A stretch of 58,972 nucleotides of DNA. Origin: Dyella sp. C11. GTDB lineage: Bacteria > Pseudomonadota > Gammaproteobacteria > Xanthomonadales > Rhodanobacteraceae. The stretch covers positions 15,927 through 74,898 of the forward strand of contig NZ_QAVX01000024.1 of NCBI RefSeq assembly GCF_003121485.1, written 5' to 3'. Every line of letters begins with the position of its first letter. Position 1 is the first letter of the stretch. The notes beneath the pieces were generated by a model. It was not told the origin of the DNA, did not search any database, and saw only the letters and a program-made list of their open reading frames with translations. Both the position numbers and the translations under genes were made by a program. This document shows, piece after piece, positions 43,641 to 53,356 of this stretch.

Positions 43641-45038
43641 TCAGCCGCCACCGCCACCACCGCCGTGGATGCCACCGCGCGTCAGCGTCAGCGGGTCCAA
43701 CAGCTTTTGCAGCTCCGCCTTTGACAGTCCCGTCGTTTCCAGGGCCACGTCCATGATGGGACGCTTTTCCTTGTACGCCTGCTTGGCTGTCGCCGCGCCC
43801 TTCTCGTAGCCAATCACGGGATTGAGCGCGGTGACCAGGATGGGATTCTTGTCCAGCGCCTCTTTCACGCGCTCCGTATTCACCCTGAAACCCGCGATGG
43901 CCTTGTCGGCCAACAGCACCGTCACCGTGGAAAGAATGGTGATCGACTGCAACAGATTGTGCGCCACCAGCGGCAACATCACGTTGAGCTGGAAGTTGCC
44001 CGACTGACCCGCAATGGTGATGGCCGCATCGTTGCCGATCACTTGCGCGGCCACCATGGCCGTGGCTTCCGGAATCACCGGATTCACCTTGCCCGGCATG
44101 ATGGACGAACCCGGCTGCAAGGCCGGCAGTTCGATTTCACCAAGACCAGCAAGCGGACCGGAATTCATCCAGCGCAAATCGTTGGCGATCTTCATCAACG
44201 CCACGGCAAGCGTCTTCAGCTGGCCTGACAATTCCACGGCGGCATCCTGCGCGGCCATGCCTTCGAAGAAGTTCTCCGACGCGTCGAAACGCACACCGGA
44301 AAGCTTCTTCAGCTCGCGTGCCACCGCCGCACCAAACTTCGGATCGGCATTGATGCCCGTACCCACCGCCGTGCCACCCAACGGAAGACGACGCATGCGC
44401 TTCAGGCTGTCTTCGATGCGTTCGATGGCCGTGCCGATCTGCGCCGCCCAACCCGAAAGTTCCTGCCCGAACGTCACCGGCATGGCATCCATCAGATGCG
44501 TACGTCCCGTCTTCGCCACATTGCGCAACTCACGGGCACGACGCTCGATGGTGCGCTTCAGATGCTTGAGCGCCGGCAGCAACTGCTCGCTGGTGGTGAG
44601 CGTGGCGCTGACGTGGATGGCGGTGGGAATCACATCGTTGGAGCTTTGCCCGTAATTGACGTGATCGTTCGGGTGCACCTTGCCGCCACCGCGATTCGCC
44701 AGATGGGCAATCACCTCGTTGGCATTCATGTTGGTGCTGGTACCCGACCCGGTCTGGAACACGTCGATGGGAAACTGATCGTCGAATTCCCCCTCTGCCA
44801 CCGACAGCGCCGCCTTGCGAATGGCGTGCGCCTGATTCTTCTTCAAGTGCCCCAGCAAGAAATTGGCGTCGGCGGCAGCGGCCTTGATAAGACCCAGCGC
44901 GCGAATGAAGGCGCGCGGCATGTGCATGCCCGAAATGGGAAAGTTGTCCACGGCACGCTGCGTCTGCGCGCCATACAGCGCCTTGGACGGCACCTTCAGC
45001 TCGCCCATGCTGTCGTGTTCAATGCGGAACTGGCTCAT
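43641..45038 (-). CDS. fumC: Class II fumarate hydratase
   Basis: A 465-residue cytoplasmic enzyme of the TCA cycle (fumarate to L-malate), aspartase/fumarase superfamily. Motifs are TGSGTSTNMNANEVIA, HVNYGQSSND, KTGRTHLMDAMPV and the signature GSSIMPGKVNP near residue 310. The protein ends in a run of glycines (GGIHGGGGGGG), an odd low-complexity tail beyond the family C-terminus. Isolated gene; the neighbouring intergenic DNA upstream is a repeat block. Confidence 0.96.
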   Translation of the reverse strand: MSQFRIEHDSMGELKVPSKALYGAQTQRAVDNFPISGMHMPRAFIRALGLIKAAAADANFLLGHLKKNQAHAIRKAALSVAEGEFDDQFPIDVFQTGSGTSTNMNANEVIAHLANRGGGKVHPNDHVNYGQSSNDVIPTAIHVSATLTTSEQLLPALKHLKRTIERRARELRNVAKTGRTHLMDAMPVTFGQELSGWAAQIGTAIERIEDSLKRMRRLPLGGTAVGTGINADPKFGAAVARELKKLSGVRFDASENFFEGMAAQDAAVELSGQLKTLAVALMKIANDLRWMNSGPLAGLGEIELPALQPGSSIMPGKVNPVIPEATAMVAAQVIGNDAAITIAGQSGNFQLNVMLPLVAHNLLQSITILSTVTVLLADKAIAGFRVNTERVKEALDKNPILVTALNPVIGYEKGAATAKQAYKEKRPIMDVALETTGLSKAELQKLLDPLTLTRGGIHGGGGGGG

Positions 45039-45099
45039 GTCCTTGCGATTCCTGCGGGAGGGAGGGATGTGGGGAATATAGGTCGGGGCGTGTTAGGGC

Positions 45100-46417
45100 G
45101 TCGCCAAGGGGGATGGGGTCTTTGGTGGCTTTCGCTTTGTCGTTGGCCTTCTATCCCATCACCGTTATTTATTTCGGGACCGCCACCTATCCCATCACCT
45201 TCGTCCCGGTGGACGCCTTGCCATTCCGTCACCGTCACTCCCGCGAAGGCGGGAGTCCAGTGACTTTGCTTCTGTTTTTTTGCGCTGTGCTCGGGTATCG
45301 CTTCTTCGAGCGTTCCTGCGATCTGGCCGCTCACGCCGCGGCGGCGTTTCGATCGTCTGCCGACGCTCGAGTCACTTTTCTTTTGCTGGCCCAAAAGAAA
45401 AGTAACCCAAAGAAAATGGCCTAAGAGCCAAGGCTCGTAGCATTGCGCTGGGATAAGCCCGCACGGTTGAGGTGCGTTGGTGCTTGGCAACCTCCGCCGA
45501 GACACAGCGGGTACTCCCAAGCGCTTCGCAACGCGCCGTTGCGAAGAGGGCTTAAAGCAGGTGTTCGCTCCGCTTCCCGACCACTGCGATGGTTCAAAGC
45601 GAACGCTACGCTTCCCACCGCTTGGGTGGGGTAAAGCCCGCGCGCTGCTTTCCGACCGCAGGGTCGATTCAAGAGATGCGCTTCGCTTTCCGACCGCCGT
45701 GGGCCATGAACTCCGGTGCGCGCGGCGGTGCGCAACCGCAGACGTTGCTCCCTCTCCCCTCCGGGGAGAGGGCTGGGGTGAGGGGCGAACCTGGCCTCTC
45801 CCTTCCAAACGATCCTCGCTGCAAAGGTAGGAGCGTAGCGACCCGCTCACGACGCGATGTGCAGCGCAGCTGCACGAGCCGTCCGCTCCGCCTTGGATCT
45901 TGGGCCCCCTGTGCGGCGGTGAGGGGTGGACGAGCAGGCCCCGCAGGGGTGCCTGGCAGGACGCCAGGCACTTTTCGTCCGGGCAGGAGCCCGGTCGAAA
46001 AGCCCGGCCGCCTCTCACGGACTGGCTGGGCTGTAAGCCCAGGCAGCGCCAAGTGGGGGTGCCCTTTCTTTTGGTTACTTTCGACGCGAAGCTAGTCCCG
46101 TGGGATCTTTGGGCAAGCAAAGAAAAGTGACCCGGCCTCCGGCAGGAGGTCGGAAGCCCGCCGCAGGCGAGCCAGGTCGCGGAGAGGCCGAAAAGAGCCG
46201 ACGAGCAAAGTCACTGGATTCCCGCCTTCGCGGGAATGACGGTGAGGGGTAGAGACGCCGTTGTAAGGATGACGGTGAGGGATAGGGACGGCATCGCGAC
46301 AATCGCAGTGATGCCATTGCCAGGATGGCGGTGAGGGATAGAAACGGCATCGCGAGCACCCGCCCCTCACCCCAACCCTCTCCCCGAAGGGGAGAGGGAG
46401 CAACGCAAAGCGGAGCG
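45100..46417. repeat. Gene-free composite of nested inverted repeats
   Basis: About 1.3 kb between fumC and the S9 peptidase holds no credible gene. It is built of mirrored parts. A CCCGCGAAGGCGGGA-type palindrome with TCCAGTGACTTTGCT (45237-45270) is matched in inverse orientation at 46205-46240. Inside that, GTCACTTTTCTTT at 45371-45383 matches AAAGAAAAGTGAC at 46119-46131, and AAAAGTAACCCAAAGAAA (45397-45415) matches the inverse of CTTTCTTTTGGTTACTTTC (46064-46082). A GGGGAGAGGG palindrome lies at 45748-45792 and, inverted, at 46363-46409. Short imperfect tandem units (GACGGTGAGGGATAG) fill 46240-46350. Confidence 0.8.
45370..45416. repeat. Hairpin of CTTTTCTTTTG/CAAAAGAAAAG
   Basis: The perfect 11-bp inverted pair CTTTTCTTTTG (about 45375-45385) and CAAAAGAAAAG (45392-45402) with a 6-nt loop. 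It is followed by TAACCCAAAGAAAATGG, whose inverted counterpart is at 46062-46083. Such purine/pyrimidine-rich hairpins are widespread in intergenic DNA of Lysobacterales. Confidence 0.7.
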
Positions 46418-48850
46418 TTACTGCTTCACCGGCTTCACATACGTATTGAACAACTCATCAATACGGCGGTACTCGTCATACCAGGAATCCGGATGCGTGA
46501 AGCCATGGCGTTCCATGGGATACAGCGACATCCAGAAGTTGTTCTTGTGCAGCTCGATGAAACGCTGATACAGGCGAATGGTGTCGCTGGTCAGCACGTT
46601 GTCGTCGATCAAGCCATGCTGCATCAACAGCGGGTCCTGCAGCTTGTCGGCGTAGTTGATCGGCGAGCTGATCTGGTACGACTCCGGATCGAGCTGAGGA
46701 TCGTTGAGGATGTTCGATGTGTATTCGTGGTTGTAGCTGGTCCAGTCCGTCACCGGACGCAGTGCGGAGCCCGCCGCGAATTCACCCGGTGCGCGCAGCA
46801 GCGAGATCAGCGTCATGAAGCCGCCGTAGCTGCCGCCGTAGATGCCAACACGCTTGGGATCGACGTTGTGGTTCTTCACCAGCCACGCCTTGCCGTCGAG
46901 CAGGTCTTCCAGTTCCGGATGCCCCATCTGGCGATAGATCGCCGTGCGCCACGCACGACCGTAGCCGTCGGAGGCGCGGTAATCCATGTCCAGCACCACG
47001 TAGCCCTGCTGCACGAGCAGGTTGTGGAACATCTGTTCGCGGAAGTAGTTGGAGTACGACAGCGTGACGTTCTGCAGGTAGCCCGCGCCGTGCACGAAGA
47101 TCACTGCCGGACGCGACGCCGCCGATTCATCCGCTGGGCCGTAGTACTTCGCCCAGACCGTGCCGGCACCATGCGAGGAAGGCACGCCGATGATCTTCGG
47201 TTGAATCCACTGGCGCGCGGTGAAGGCCGGCTTCATGGTGTTGGTGAGTTCGCGCGGCGTACCACCGTCGGCGCTCTGCACCGCCAGCTGGGCGAGCGTG
47301 TACGGCGAGGAATGCAGCACGGCGAGCTGGAGACCATCGGGCGACAACGCGAAATCGTCCATGCCCTGGTACTGCGTGAGGCGCGTGAGTTCACCACCTG
47401 CGCTCGGTACGCGATACACGTCGTAGCTGTATGGCGCGACCTGGTTGGTACGCACGTAGAACCACTGGCCGTCTTCGCTCAGTGCCGGATGGCTCACTTC
47501 GAACTTGCCCGTGGTCAACGCCTTGGCCTTGCCGCCGAGCGTCTTCGAATACAGCTGCGAATAGCCGGTTTCTTCGCTGAGGTACCACAGCGTGCGGCCG
47601 TCCTTGAGGAAGCCGAAATCGTTGAAGTTCCAGTTGATCCACGCGTTGTCGGTGAGGCGGTGCTCGTTCACCAGCGCGTGCTTGCCGAAATCGACGCTGG
47701 CGATCCAGCGATCCTTGTTGTCGATGGCGCGCAGCTGGATGGCCACGTTCTGGCCGTCGTCGCTCCACACGATGCCGCCGCCACCGCCATCATCGGCGCC
47801 GGAGACAATGCGCACGGCGCGAACATCCGGTGCCTTCAGCGCCTTCGCCTCATCGGCCTTGCCGTCCTTCTGCAACGCGGCGATGGTCTTGGCGCGGATG
47901 TCCTTGAGCGGGTCGTCCTTGATGCCGGGCAGCGCGTCGGTCTTGAGCGGATAGAACTTCGCGGTGGTCAGGTCCACCAGCACCAGCGACTGCGGCGCGG
48001 GATCGTTGCGGCCCACGTAGACGCGCGTTTCCTGCTGCTCGGCGTAGCCCGAATCGGTGACGTAGTGGGTGAGCTCGGGACGCTTGCCTTCCTTCGCGCC
48101 CTTGGGCTTGGTGACGACCACCATCCAGCGACCATCGGGCGAGAGCTCGGTGTCGGCCGGTTCGCCGCCTTCGCCGAGATAGATGGGCTTGGGCGCGCGA
48201 TTGGGATCGGCGGCGATCAGCGCCTCTTCGTTGTCGCGCGCGGCGTCCTTGTCGGACTTGTTTTCGCGCAGCGACTTGAACAGCTCCAGCTGCATGTCTT
48301 TCAGCTGGTCGGGCTTCTTTTCCTGCGGATCGTCGGTGAAGCGCAGCACGGCGGCCGGCGCGCTCACGCCGGAGGCCAGGTTGTAGACGAACCAGTTGTT
48401 GGCCTGGCGGTATTGCAGGCTGCGGCCATCGGCGGAGAAACGCGGCGAGGATTCCGCCTCGGTCGACTGGGTCACCTGCACGCGGCGACCGCTGGACAGG
48501 TCAACCACGAAGATGTCGCCGTGCATGACGTAGGCGGCGTGGCGATGCGTGCGGTCGTACACGGCCTGGCCTTCGGCCTGGGCCATGGCGGCGGGATCGA
48601 GCTTCACGCTCTGGCCGCTGGCGGCGTCCACGCGATACAGGTCGCGCACCTTGCTGCCGTCGCGCTTCAACGAGTAGTACAGGCTGTGGCCGTCCACGCT
48701 CCAGTAGGGCTGTTCCACCGCCGCGCCGATCCAGTCGGGATTCGCCATGATGGTTTCCAGGTCCAACTGGCCGCCGGACGAGGCAGGCGACAGGGCCGCT
48801 GCAGGCAAGGTGGCGAGGGCGGCAAGGCCGGCGAACAGCGTTCGGCGCAT
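46418..48850 (-). CDS. S9-family prolyl oligopeptidase-like peptidase
   Basis: An 810-residue secreted or periplasmic serine peptidase, dipeptidyl-peptidase-IV-like. A signal peptide (LFAGLAALATLPAAALS) precedes an N-terminal beta-propeller (DPQEKKPDQLK, SPDGRWMVVVTKPKG-type blades). A C-terminal alpha/beta-hydrolase has the nucleophile motif GIYGGSYGGFMTL, Asp in LLMQHGLIDDNVL and His in MERHGFTHPDSWYDEY. The ATG at 48850 is chosen for its signal peptide and GGAG ribosome site; the frame extends 25 codons upstream. Substrate specificity is not readable. Confidence 0.93.
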   Translation of the reverse strand: MRRTLFAGLAALATLPAAALSPASSGGQLDLETIMANPDWIGAAVEQPYWSVDGHSLYYSLKRDGSKVRDLYRVDAASGQSVKLDPAAMAQAEGQAVYDRTHRHAAYVMHGDIFVVDLSSGRRVQVTQSTEAESSPRFSADGRSLQYRQANNWFVYNLASGVSAPAAVLRFTDDPQEKKPDQLKDMQLELFKSLRENKSDKDAARDNEEALIAADPNRAPKPIYLGEGGEPADTELSPDGRWMVVVTKPKGAKEGKRPELTHYVTDSGYAEQQETRVYVGRNDPAPQSLVLVDLTTAKFYPLKTDALPGIKDDPLKDIRAKTIAALQKDGKADEAKALKAPDVRAVRIVSGADDGGGGGIVWSDDGQNVAIQLRAIDNKDRWIASVDFGKHALVNEHRLTDNAWINWNFNDFGFLKDGRTLWYLSEETGYSQLYSKTLGGKAKALTTGKFEVSHPALSEDGQWFYVRTNQVAPYSYDVYRVPSAGGELTRLTQYQGMDDFALSPDGLQLAVLHSSPYTLAQLAVQSADGGTPRELTNTMKPAFTARQWIQPKIIGVPSSHGAGTVWAKYYGPADESAASRPAVIFVHGAGYLQNVTLSYSNYFREQMFHNLLVQQGYVVLDMDYRASDGYGRAWRTAIYRQMGHPELEDLLDGKAWLVKNHNVDPKRVGIYGGSYGGFMTLISLLRAPGEFAAGSALRPVTDWTSYNHEYTSNILNDPQLDPESYQISSPINYADKLQDPLLMQHGLIDDNVLTSDTIRLYQRFIELHKNNFWMSLYPMERHGFTHPDSWYDEYRRIDELFNTYVKPVKQ

Positions 48851-49064
48851 GGAAGGCTCCACAGTCAAAACGCCGAAGCATAGCCAAGGGAACGGCCTGC
48901 ACAAGCGCCGTTGGTCCCGGTTCAAACTGGCGTCCTGGGCAGCTAATCTTCCGGGTTACCCCTGCCGCCCTGTCGGCCAACCCGCGGCCCATGCGTTCCG
49001 TGAGGTTCTCCCGCGTGTCTTCCAGGCATGCTGTCCCCCGTAGTCCCCAGCCCGGCGAACCACC

Positions 49065-49730
49065 ATGCCCCTGCCCACCGTTGAAATCGAAACCGCCCCG
49101 AATCCCGGCCACAGCGTGATCTGGCTGCATGGATTGGGCGCGGATGGCAACGACTTCGCCCCCATCGTGCCCGAGCTGGTGTCCCCGTCGTGGCCCGCGC
49201 TGCGCTTCGTGTTCCCGCATGCGCCGGTGCGACCGGTGACGGTGAATGGCGGCATGCCGATGCGCGCGTGGTACGACATCGTGGGCGTGGACCTGATTTC
49301 CCGCCAGGACGAAACCGGCATGCGTGCGTCCATCGCCAGCGTGGATGCGCTGATCGCCCGCGAAAACGAGCGTGGCGTGCCCACCGATCGCATCCTGCTC
49401 GCCGGCTTCTCGCAGGGCGGTGCCATCGCGCTCTCGGCAGGCCTGCGCCATGCGGAGAAGCTGGCGGGCATCATCGCCTTGTCCACCTACCTGCCGTTGC
49501 AGGAGGCCTTTGCAACCGAACGCAGCCCGGCCAACGGGCAGACGCCGGTGTTCTGGGGCCACGGCACGGCCGACCCCATCGTGCCGCTCACACGCGGTGT
49601 CAATTCGCGCGACCTGCTGCAATCGCTGGGTTATTCGGTGAGCTGGCACACGTATCCGATGCCGCATTCGGTCTGCGCGGAAGAAGTGGCCGACCTGCGC
49701 CAGTGGATGACGGTGCGCCTGGGCGCCTGA
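49065..49730 (+). CDS. Carboxylesterase/phospholipase-type alpha/beta hydrolase
   Basis: A 221-residue cytoplasmic esterase of the carboxylesterase family that includes EstB and acyl-protein thioesterases. The sequence has WLHGLGADGNDFAPIVPEL, the nucleophile motif GFSQGGAIAL, Asp in HGTADPIVPL and the terminal His in TYPMPHSVCAEEV. Length is typical (~220 residues). Confidence 0.93.
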   Translation: MPLPTVEIETAPNPGHSVIWLHGLGADGNDFAPIVPELVSPSWPALRFVFPHAPVRPVTVNGGMPMRAWYDIVGVDLISRQDETGMRASIASVDALIARENERGVPTDRILLAGFSQGGAIALSAGLRHAEKLAGIIALSTYLPLQEAFATERSPANGQTPVFWGHGTADPIVPLTRGVNSRDLLQSLGYSVSWHTYPMPHSVCAEEVADLRQWMTVRLGA

Positions 49731-49795
49731 GCACACCACTGCGGCTGGGACGAGCCGCAAGAAAGCCTCCACAGGCATGCGGCATACTTCTTCGC

Positions 49796-50842
49796 ATGAG
49801 GGAGTCCACCGCCGCACCAACCACGCCGGGTCGCGCCGAACATCACCCGCTGCCTGATTTCTGCAGCGGTCCGGTGGTGTTTGCGCTGCTGATCACGGCC
49901 TCCATCACGGTCACCGTGATGTGGCTGGCGCCCAACAACGGGCACGGCTGGCGCGGTTACAGCGTGGGCATGCTGTTCGCCGACTGGCTGGCGGTGGTGA
50001 TGGGCGTGGCGTTGTGCAAGCTGCGGCCCTTGTTTGCGCGATTGCCCGGCAATGCGTCCTACGCTGCCGTCTGGCTCGCCATGGTGGCCATCGTGGCCGG
50101 CGGCAGCGTGCTGGTGTACTGGATGGATGGCGTGATGCAGATGGAACTGCTGCAGGACACCGCCGGCGACTTCGTGCGCAACAACACGCTGATCGCCGCC
50201 CTGCTCGGCGCGGCGATGTTGCGCTACTTCTACCTGCTCGCGCAGTGGCAGACCCGCCTGGAAGCCGTATCACAGGCGCAAGTGGCCGCGTTGCAGGCAC
50301 GCATCCGGCCGCACTTCCTGTTCAACAGCATGAACACGGTGGCCGCGCTGGTTCGCGTGGACCCCGATGCCGCCGAACGCACGGTGGAAGATCTCTCCGA
50401 ACTCTTCCGCGCCGCGCTGGGCGAGCACAGCACGCGCGATGGCACGCTGGCGGAAGAACTGGGGCTGGTCGACCGCTATCTTGATATCGAGCAGTTGCGC
50501 CTCGGCGAGCGCCTGCGCGTACGGCGCGAACTGGACGACCTGCCCGGCGATTTCCCGTTGCCGCGCCTGCTGCTGCAACCGCTGGTGGAAAACGCAGTGC
50601 GCCATGGCATCCAGCCGCTGCGCGAAGGGGGAGAGGTGATCCTGCGGGGGCGTCGCGAGGGCAGCGGCGTGCTCATCGACATCGACAACCCCCTGGCAAG
50701 CACGCCCGCGCCGGGAGGCCACGGCCACGGCCTTGATAACGTGCGTCGTCGCGTCGCTTTTCGTTATGGTCCGCGCGCACGTGTCACTGCCGGCCCCAAG
50801 GGCGAGCGGTTCATCGTTCGGCTTGAGCTGCCGGCACCCTAG
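49796..50842 (+). CDS. algZ: LytS/AlgZ-type sensor histidine kinase
   Basis: A 348-residue membrane kinase. About four transmembrane helices (GPVVFALLITASITVTVMWL, AAVWLAMVAIVAGGSVLVYW and others) lead into a His_kinase domain with His173 in RPHFLFNSMNTVAALVRVD and a HATPase domain with PLVENAVRHGI and GHGLDNVRRR. It is the AlgZ (FimS) type, paired with the LytTR regulator 12 nt downstream. The start at 49796 is the first ATG of the conserved protein; the upstream frame lies in the carboxylesterase gene. AlgZ/AlgR control type IV pili and alginate in Pseudomonas; the role here may differ. Confidence 0.92.
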   Translation: MRESTAAPTTPGRAEHHPLPDFCSGPVVFALLITASITVTVMWLAPNNGHGWRGYSVGMLFADWLAVVMGVALCKLRPLFARLPGNASYAAVWLAMVAIVAGGSVLVYWMDGVMQMELLQDTAGDFVRNNTLIAALLGAAMLRYFYLLAQWQTRLEAVSQAQVAALQARIRPHFLFNSMNTVAALVRVDPDAAERTVEDLSELFRAALGEHSTRDGTLAEELGLVDRYLDIEQLRLGERLRVRRELDDLPGDFPLPRLLLQPLVENAVRHGIQPLREGGEVILRGRREGSGVLIDIDNPLASTPAPGGHGHGLDNVRRRVAFRYGPRARVTAGPKGERFIVRLELPAP

Positions 50843-50853
50843 AACGGATACCC

Positions 50854-51558
50854 ATGCGCGTACTTATTGTTGACGACGAACCCCTGGCACGAGCACGTCT
50901 CGCGGCGCTGCTCGGCGAATGCAGCGACGTCGATGTCGTGGGCAGCGTGGGCGATGGCGAAGCCGCGCTTGATGCACTCGGCGAGCTGCAGCCGGACGTG
51001 CTGTTGCTGGATATCAACATGCCCGGCATGAGCGGCACGGCGCTCGCGCAACGGCTGGCCGGATGCAAGCGGCCCGTGGTGGTGTTCTGCACCGCGTACG
51101 AAAGCCACGCGTTGCATGCCTTCGAACTCGGCGCCGTCGATTACCTGCTCAAGCCGGTGCGCCTGGAGCGCCTCAACGAGGCGCTCCAGCGCGCGCGCCA
51201 GCGCTTGCAGCACGCACCGCGCGATACCGGTGGCTATCTGCACGGTCGCCTGCGCGGCGAACAGGTGCGCGTGGCGCTGGACGATGTCATCTGCCTGCTG
51301 GCGGAAGAAAAATACGTGGTAGTGCAGCACCGTGGCGGCCAGCTGCTGCTGGAAGAGTCACTGAAGCAGCTTGAGGAAGCCTACGCGGACAACCTTATTC
51401 GTCTTCATCGCAACTGCCTGGTGCCGGCACAACGGCTGCTGGGCCTGAAGACACTGGCCGACGGCCGCGTGCTGGCACGGCTCGGTGGCACCGAGTTGAT
51501 GCCGGAAGTCAGTCGCCGCAACCTGCCTGCGCTGCGCAAGCTGCTACGGATGAGTTGA
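50854..51558 (+). CDS. algR: LytTR response regulator (AlgR-type)
   Basis: A 234-residue regulator. The receiver domain has VDDEP at 6-10, phospho-acceptor Asp53 in LLLDINMPGMSG and the Lys in LLKPVRL. The LytTR DNA-binding domain starts near residue 135 (VRVALDDVICLLAEEKYVVVQH) and ends DNLIRLHRNCLVPAQRL. It starts 12 nt after algZ, so they form one operon, the normal arrangement upstream of hemC in these bacteria. Confidence 0.93.
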   Translation: MRVLIVDDEPLARARLAALLGECSDVDVVGSVGDGEAALDALGELQPDVLLLDINMPGMSGTALAQRLAGCKRPVVVFCTAYESHALHAFELGAVDYLLKPVRLERLNEALQRARQRLQHAPRDTGGYLHGRLRGEQVRVALDDVICLLAEEKYVVVQHRGGQLLLEESLKQLEEAYADNLIRLHRNCLVPAQRLLGLKTLADGRVLARLGGTELMPEVSRRNLPALRKLLRMS

Positions 51559-51562
51559 ACGA

Positions 51563-52231
51563 TCAGCGGGCGGCGAGAGCGTGCGGATCGGTCTTGCCCG
51601 GTTGTTCCGCAAAGCCGATCAGTTGCCGGATCAGGGTACGCTCGCGCGGCGTCCAGTGCAGGGTTGTGCGCAACGTGGCGTTGTCCGTGCCAAAACGCAG
51701 CGGATCACTTTGCGCGGCTGCGCGATACCAGGCGAGGGCGGCATCGCGTTGGCCGGACGCCGTATAGGTCAGCGCCATGGCCATGGGCACCCATTGCGGT
51801 CGCTGTTCCGGACGGAACGAGAGATTGCGCTGGAACGCTTCCAGTGCGCACGCCGGATCGTTGAGGTTGATCATGCCCCAGCCATACGCCCACAGCAGGC
51901 GGCGATCGTTCGGCTTGATGCGCAGCGCACGATGGAAATTGATCTGCGCGGCACTGGCGCGCTGGTTGCTCGCCGCCAGCCAACCTTCATCGGTAAGCCT
52001 GGTCACCGGCGAAATCTGCGGATACGCACCCGGCGGGCCCACCTGGTGAAACGCGGACGCTTCAGGCAAGCCACGCGCCGAGACATCGGCATCGGTGTAG
52101 GGCCGGCCGTCGGGCAACAGTACGGGCAACGTGATGACGTCCACGCCTGCCGTTGCGGGAATGTCCGCGGCAAACGCGGCGTGGCCGGCCATGGCGAAAA
52201 ACATCGTGCAGATCAGTCTGCGGGTCTTCAT
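51563..52231 (-). CDS. Secreted TPR-like protein
   Basis: A 222-residue protein with a signal peptide (LICTMFFAMAGHAAFA). A short DAD-rich segment leads to a domain with two TPR-like repeats: SAAQINFHRALRIKPNDRRLLWAYGWGMINLNDPACALEAFQRNLSFRPEQ and AALAWYRAAAQSDPLRFG. The ATG at 52231 has AGGAG upstream; the frame extends 19 codons further. Function is unknown. The stop is 4 bp from that of algR (convergent), and it is divergent from hemC. Confidence 0.75.
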   Translation of the reverse strand: MKTRRLICTMFFAMAGHAAFAADIPATAGVDVITLPVLLPDGRPYTDADVSARGLPEASAFHQVGPPGAYPQISPVTRLTDEGWLAASNQRASAAQINFHRALRIKPNDRRLLWAYGWGMINLNDPACALEAFQRNLSFRPEQRPQWVPMAMALTYTASGQRDAALAWYRAAAQSDPLRFGTDNATLRTTLHWTPRERTLIRQLIGFAEQPGKTDPHALAAR

Positions 52232-52368
52232 GACAACACTCCTTGCTGTCCCCACCCCGCGCACAGCATAGCCCGCCTGCGGCGCCATACCTAATGCAGC
52301 CGCGGCAGTAATTACGCAACAATGGCGTACCCCGCCGAAGCCCCGCGCGACGCCCCACCGAGAACACC

Positions 52369-53286
52369 ATGACGCCTACGACGCTGCGTATCGCCACCCG
52401 CAAAAGCGCGCTCGCCCTTTGGCAGGCCGAACACGTCGCCGCGGAACTGCGCGCCGTCCATCCGGGATTGATCGTGGAACTGGTGCCGCTGTCGACGCGC
52501 GGCGATGAAATCCTGGACAAGCCGCTGGCCACCATTGGCGGCAAGGGCCTGTTCCTGAAGGAACTGGAAGTGGCGATGCTGGAAGGCCGCGCCGACCTGG
52601 CCGTGCATTCCCTCAAGGACGTGCCCGCCGAACTGGAACCGGGCTTCACCTTGCCGGCCATCCTGCCGCGCGCCGATGCGGCTGATGCCTTCGTCAGCAA
52701 CGACTACGCGGACCTCGCCGCGCTGCCGCTGGGCGCGCGCGTCGGCACGTCATCACTGCGTCGCCAGGCGCAGCTGCGCGCCGTGCGCCCGGACCTGACC
52801 TTGCTGGACCTGCGCGGCAACGTGGGCACGCGCCTGTCCAAGCTCGACGCCGGCCACTACGACGCTATCCTGCTGGCCTGTGCCGGCCTGGAACGACTGG
52901 GCCTGGCCTCGCGCATCCGCAGCCGCCTCACCGCACCCGACTGGCTTCCCGCACCGGGGCAAGCCGCCATCGCCATCGAAGCGCGCTCGGATCAACCGCA
53001 GGTACTCGAATGGCTGGCCGCGCTGGACGATGCGCAGACGCGCCTCGCCGTGACCGCCGAGCGATCCATGAATCACGCCCTGGGCGGCAGCTGCACGGTG
53101 CCGGTGGGCGCCTGGTGCACCGTCACCGAACGCGGCTTGCACTTGCGCGGCATGGTGGGCGACGTCAGCAGCGGTCGATTGCTGCACGCGCAGGCCGACG
53201 CCGAAGGCGATCAGGCTGAAGCGTTGGGCAAGCGGGTTGCCCAGGCGTTGTTTGACCAGGGCGCCGGCCCGCTGCTGCAGGCCTGA
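52369..53286 (+). CDS. hemC: Porphobilinogen deaminase (hydroxymethylbilane synthase)
   Basis: A 305-residue haem-pathway enzyme making hydroxymethylbilane from four porphobilinogens. The N-terminus is [18 protein letters not shown], the middle has RRDEIL-like STRGDEILD and [10 protein letters not shown], and the dipyrromethane cofactor is attached to Cys242 in [13 protein letters not shown]. Residue numbering matches E. coli. Located next to algR, as is common in gammaproteobacteria. Confidence 0.97.
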   Translation: MTPTTLRIATRKSALALWQAEHVAAELRAVHPGLIVELVPLSTRGDEILDKPLATIGGKGLFLKELEVAMLEGRADLAVHSLKDVPAELEPGFTLPAILPRADAADAFVSNDYADLAALPLGARVGTSSLRRQAQLRAVRPDLTLLDLRGNVGTRLSKLDAGHYDAILLACAGLERLGLASRIRSRLTAPDWLPAPGQAAIAIEARSDQPQVLEWLAALDDAQTRLAVTAERSMNHALGGSCTVPVGAWCTVTERGLHLRGMVGDVSSGRLLHAQADAEGDQAEALGKRVAQALFDQGAGPLLQA

Positions 53287-53290
53287 GGCG

Positions 53291-53335
53291 AAAAAAAACC
53301 GCCTCGCGCGCCGTCGAAACGGTGCGGAGGCGGTT
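53291..53335 (-). terminator. Terminator of the DUF481 gene
   Basis: On the minus strand the stem AACCGCCTCCGCACC...GAGGCGGTT is followed by eight T (complement of A at 53291-53298). It lies between the convergent hemC and DUF481 genes and points leftward; on the plus strand there is no T tract. Confidence 0.8.
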
Positions 53336-53356
53336 GGAGATGGGCAGCGCGAACGC

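Noticed and set aside
45035-46120. Long open frame (~361 codons) on the minus strand in the repeat block upstream of fumC
   Set aside because: It runs through palindromes and tandem units, has no ribosome site and encodes a low-complexity, Arg/Ser/Pro-rich string. GC-rich DNA opens such frames by chance.
49190-49795. N-terminal extension of the AlgZ-like kinase frame
   Set aside because: It lies inside the carboxylesterase gene in another frame; the kinase starts at 49796.
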